A stretch of 7,884 nt of DNA from contig JAISKW010000023.1 of assembly GCA_031260775.1 (NCBI GenBank), positions 1 through 7,884 of the forward strand, read 5' to 3'. A program made the position numbers and the translations under genes. Below are positions 6,219-7,884 of the stretch, piece after piece. How positions within the stretch are numbered: position 1 is the stretch's first letter; each line of letters begins with the position of its first letter. The notes beneath the pieces were generated by a model. It searched no databases and had not been told where the DNA came from. It saw only the letters and a program-made list of their open reading frames with translations. This DNA comes from Christensenellaceae bacterium. GTDB taxonomy: Bacteria > Bacillota > Clostridia > Christensenellales > DTU072.

Positions 6219-6343
6219 AAATGCGGGTTCTTTCGGGGAGGGAGGAACGCTTTTCAGAGAATAGCGATTCCCCTCCCCTTTGAAAAACTTATCGGGAGAA
6301 TGGTTTCCTTTGGAAAATTAAAACAAGCATTCGGATATTACAC
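6219..6343. other. Spacer after ybeY-era with an imperfect GC-rich hairpin
   Basis: No gene is supported here. GGGGAGGG (6235-6242) pairs exactly with CCCTCCCC (6271-6278). Inside, GAA (6245-6247) can pair with TTC (6268-6270) and CGC (6248-6250) with GCG (6264-6266), leaving a loop of about 13 bases and small bulges. Only TTT follows, so it is a poor intrinsic terminator by itself. It could act as a 3' stability hairpin or as the first of two stops. The rest is AT-rich with only a weak TTTCC/GGAAA mini-hairpin at 6304-6316. Confidence 0.4.
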
Positions 6344-6371
6344 AACAAGGCGCAACTACGCGCCTTGTTTT
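6344..6371 (+). terminator. Rho-independent terminator after ybeY-era
   Basis: AACAAGGCGC (6344-6353) and GCGCCTTGTT (6360-6369) form a perfect 10-bp stem with a 6-base loop AACTAC. A T-rich stretch follows (TTCGTTTGATTTT). The T-run favours the + strand, so it ends the ybeY-era transcript. It lies 39 bases past the convergent glmS stop and may also stop glmS transcripts, but on the - strand no T-rich tract follows the stem. Confidence 0.82.
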
Positions 6372-6407
6372 CGTTTGATTTTGACGGATAATTCTAAGTT
6401 TCGCACT

Positions 6408-7884
6408 TTATTCAACCGTCACGGACTTTGCTAAATTACGCGGTTTATCGGCATCGCAACCCTTATAAAGCGCAGTATAATAGGCGACAAAATTCAGCGG
6501 AATTGTGGCGATTACGGGCAGAAAATCGGCATTTTCAATGTGCGGCAGAACCAAATTACACCTGTCCGCTTTGCTCTTTTTCCCGCTGTTTGCTACGGTT
6601 AAGCGGTGGATTGCCGCGCCGCGCGCTTTGACTTCCTCTATGCCGTTTTGCGTTTTCTGCGCCGTTTCGGGCTGCGTTAATAGCGCGATTACCGGCGTAC
6701 CGTCCTCGATGAGCGCAATCGAACCGTGCTTTAGCTCCCCCGCGGCGAACCCTTCGGCGTGAATATAACTGACCTCCTTAAGCTTCAACGCGCCCTCGAG
6801 CGCGCAGAAACTGTCCAAGCCGCGACCGATGAAAAACACGTCCTTTTTCTCCTTAATCTCTTGCGCAATCGCCTTCGCCGCGCACTCGTTTTCAAGTGCC
6901 GCCGCCGCGTACGAGCCGATTTTTTTCGCCGTTTCATAAGCGTTATTGAGCTTTGAAACCGTAGTTTGTCCCCGTGCCCCGGCTATGTTATACGCTAATA
7001 ACGTGAGGATTAGCAATTGTGTATTATACGCTTTTGTCGACGCCACCGCAACCTCTCGCCCCGCTTTTGTGAATATGCAAAAATCCGCCTCACGGGCAAG
7101 CGCGGAGGACTCGCAATTAACGACAGCAAGGCAGTACGTACGGTTTTTTTGCGCGCGCCGCAGAACGCCGAGCGTGTCGGCTGTTTCGCCGCTTTGGGAT
7201 ACTAAAACGAGCAGAACGGAAGTATCTTCGCGGTAATTATCATACAGATATTCGCTCGCAAGGTGTGCGCTTACGGTCAATTTTTTGCACAGTTTCCGCG
7301 TTAAAAATGCGCCGTGGAGAGCGGCATGGTACGCCGTTCCGCATCCGATAAACCGTATTTCATCAAACGAATTCAGCGGAATTCTCCTGAAAAATTCCGA
7401 GTCATAGAACGGGAAATTCAAAGCACATTTTTCAAGGGCTGACGGTGTTTCGTAAATTTCGGCGAGCATTTTGTCGCCCTTAAATTGCTTCTCGGTATCC
7501 CCGTGCGTCTTCTTGTCGCTTTTTTCTAAAACCGAGAACCTTTGCGCCGATTCCGTGCCGTCGAAGCGGACGAATTTTATGCCGTCGGACAAGGAAATTA
7601 CAGCCGCGGATTTGTTATCGAGCGGCGTGCCTAAGCTTGTAAATTCCGAAAGCGCATCGATATCGGACAAAAGGTAAAACCCGTCCTCGTTGTAGCCTAC
7701 GGCAAGCGGACTTTCGCACCGTGCGGCGTAAACTGCCGAGGGGGTATGTTTTGATAAAACCGCAATAGCGAACGCGCCTTTGAGCCGTGCGGCTACTTTC
7801 AAAATAGCGTTGAGGCAGAACGCTTCGCAATCGAACGCGCCGGGCGCAACGCAGGCTTGCGCGGCTTCGTTATATTCCTTTTCG
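6408..7884 (-). CDS. glmS: Glutamine-fructose-6-phosphate aminotransferase (isomerizing), 3' part
   Basis: GlmS makes glucosamine-6-phosphate from fructose-6-phosphate and glutamine, the first committed step to UDP-GlcNAc and peptidoglycan. The minus-strand frame is open from the right edge to TAA (6410-6408), giving 491 complete codons. About 115-120 N-terminal residues, including the catalytic Cys of the glutaminase domain, lie outside. Numbering from the first complete codon (7883-7881), RLKGAFAI (32-39) and ESPLAVG belong to the end of the glutaminase domain, and GDKMLAEIYETP is the linker. SIS1 spans about 172-300 (GCGTAYHA, SQSGETADT at 229-237, STKAYNTQ). SIS2 spans about 333-480. Residues equivalent to E. 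coli Glu481, Lys485, Glu488, His504 and Lys603 are all present (363, 367, 370, 386, 486), and the C-terminus is PRNLAKSVTVE. TTG at 7802 is an internal Leu codon, not a start. The gene converges on ybeY-era. Any glmS ribozyme would lie beyond the right edge. Confidence 0.97.
   Translation of the reverse strand, partial: EKEYNEAAQACVAPGAFDCEAFCLNAILKVAARLKGAFAIAVLSKHTPSAVYAARCESPLAVGYNEDGFYLLSDIDALSEFTSLGTPLDNKSAAVISLSDGIKFVRFDGTESAQRFSVLEKSDKKTHGDTEKQFKGDKMLAEIYETPSALEKCALNFPFYDSEFFRRIPLNSFDEIRFIGCGTAYHAALHGAFLTRKLCKKLTVSAHLASEYLYDNYREDTSVLLVLVSQSGETADTLGVLRRAQKNRTYCLAVVNCESSALAREADFCIFTKAGREVAVASTKAYNTQLLILTLLAYNIAGARGQTTVSKLNNAYETAKKIGSYAAAALENECAAKAIAQEIKEKKDVFFIGRGLDSFCALEGALKLKEVSYIHAEGFAAGELKHGSIALIEDGTPVIALLTQPETAQKTQNGIEEVKARGAAIHRLTVANSGKKSKADRCNLVLPHIENADFLPVIATIPLNFVAYYTALYKGCDADKPRNLAKSVTVE

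Noticed and set aside
6221..6283. 20-codon frame after ybeY-era
   Set aside because: It runs through the GC-rich hairpin and has no ribosome site or recognisable product; it is more likely untranslated 3' sequence.
6476..6481. TATAAT on the plus strand inside glmS
   Set aside because: It lies within conserved glmS codons and would drive antisense into glmS with no gene downstream; probably chance.
7800..7802. TTG as a start codon for glmS
   Set aside because: The frame continues to the window edge with sequence consistent with the GlmS glutaminase domain, so the gene is cut off rather than starting here.

Overview
The window looks like core-genome DNA from a Bacillota (Firmicutes), most likely an uncultured Clostridia-type bacterium of moderate GC. 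The reasons are a PadR-type winged-helix regulator, a MinD/MinE pair, a YbeY-Era unit and an intrinsic terminator. The placement is inferred from gene content alone and I cannot resolve it below phylum or class. No mobile element, CRISPR array, rRNA or tRNA gene was seen. Coding density is high.

Layout. Bases 1-1299 (+) are the 3' three quarters of argS, cut by the window edge. Bases 1377-2407 (+) hold minD and a small, divergent minE-like gene joined by a TAATG stop/start overlap. No minC lies between argS and minD. Bases 2463-4004 (+) encode a 513-residue protein with a PadR-like DNA-binding domain, a long acidic Tyr/Glu-rich linker and four predicted membrane helices, so it appears to be a membrane-anchored transcription regulator. 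Bases 4040-4738 (+) encode a DedA-family membrane protein with a TTG start. Bases 4662-6218 (+) encode one continuous protein that joins a complete YbeY rRNA-maturation domain to a complete Era GTPase with its KH domain; it overlaps the DedA gene by 77 bases in another frame. Two hairpins follow, the second a clear rho-independent terminator. Bases 6408-7884 (-) are the 3' four fifths of glmS, convergent with everything else and cut by the right edge.

How the genes fit together. argS and ybeY-era serve translation and 30S subunit maturation. minD/minE set the division site. The DedA protein and the membrane PadR protein are envelope proteins. GlmS supplies glucosamine-6-phosphate for peptidoglycan. 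Two perfect TATAAT boxes sit only 9-11 bases before the minD and dedA starts, which raises the possibility of leaderless or near-leaderless transcripts.

Most worth following up are the YbeY-Era fusion, which joins two ribosome-maturation factors reported to be associated in E. coli, and the membrane-tethered PadR protein directly downstream of minDE.
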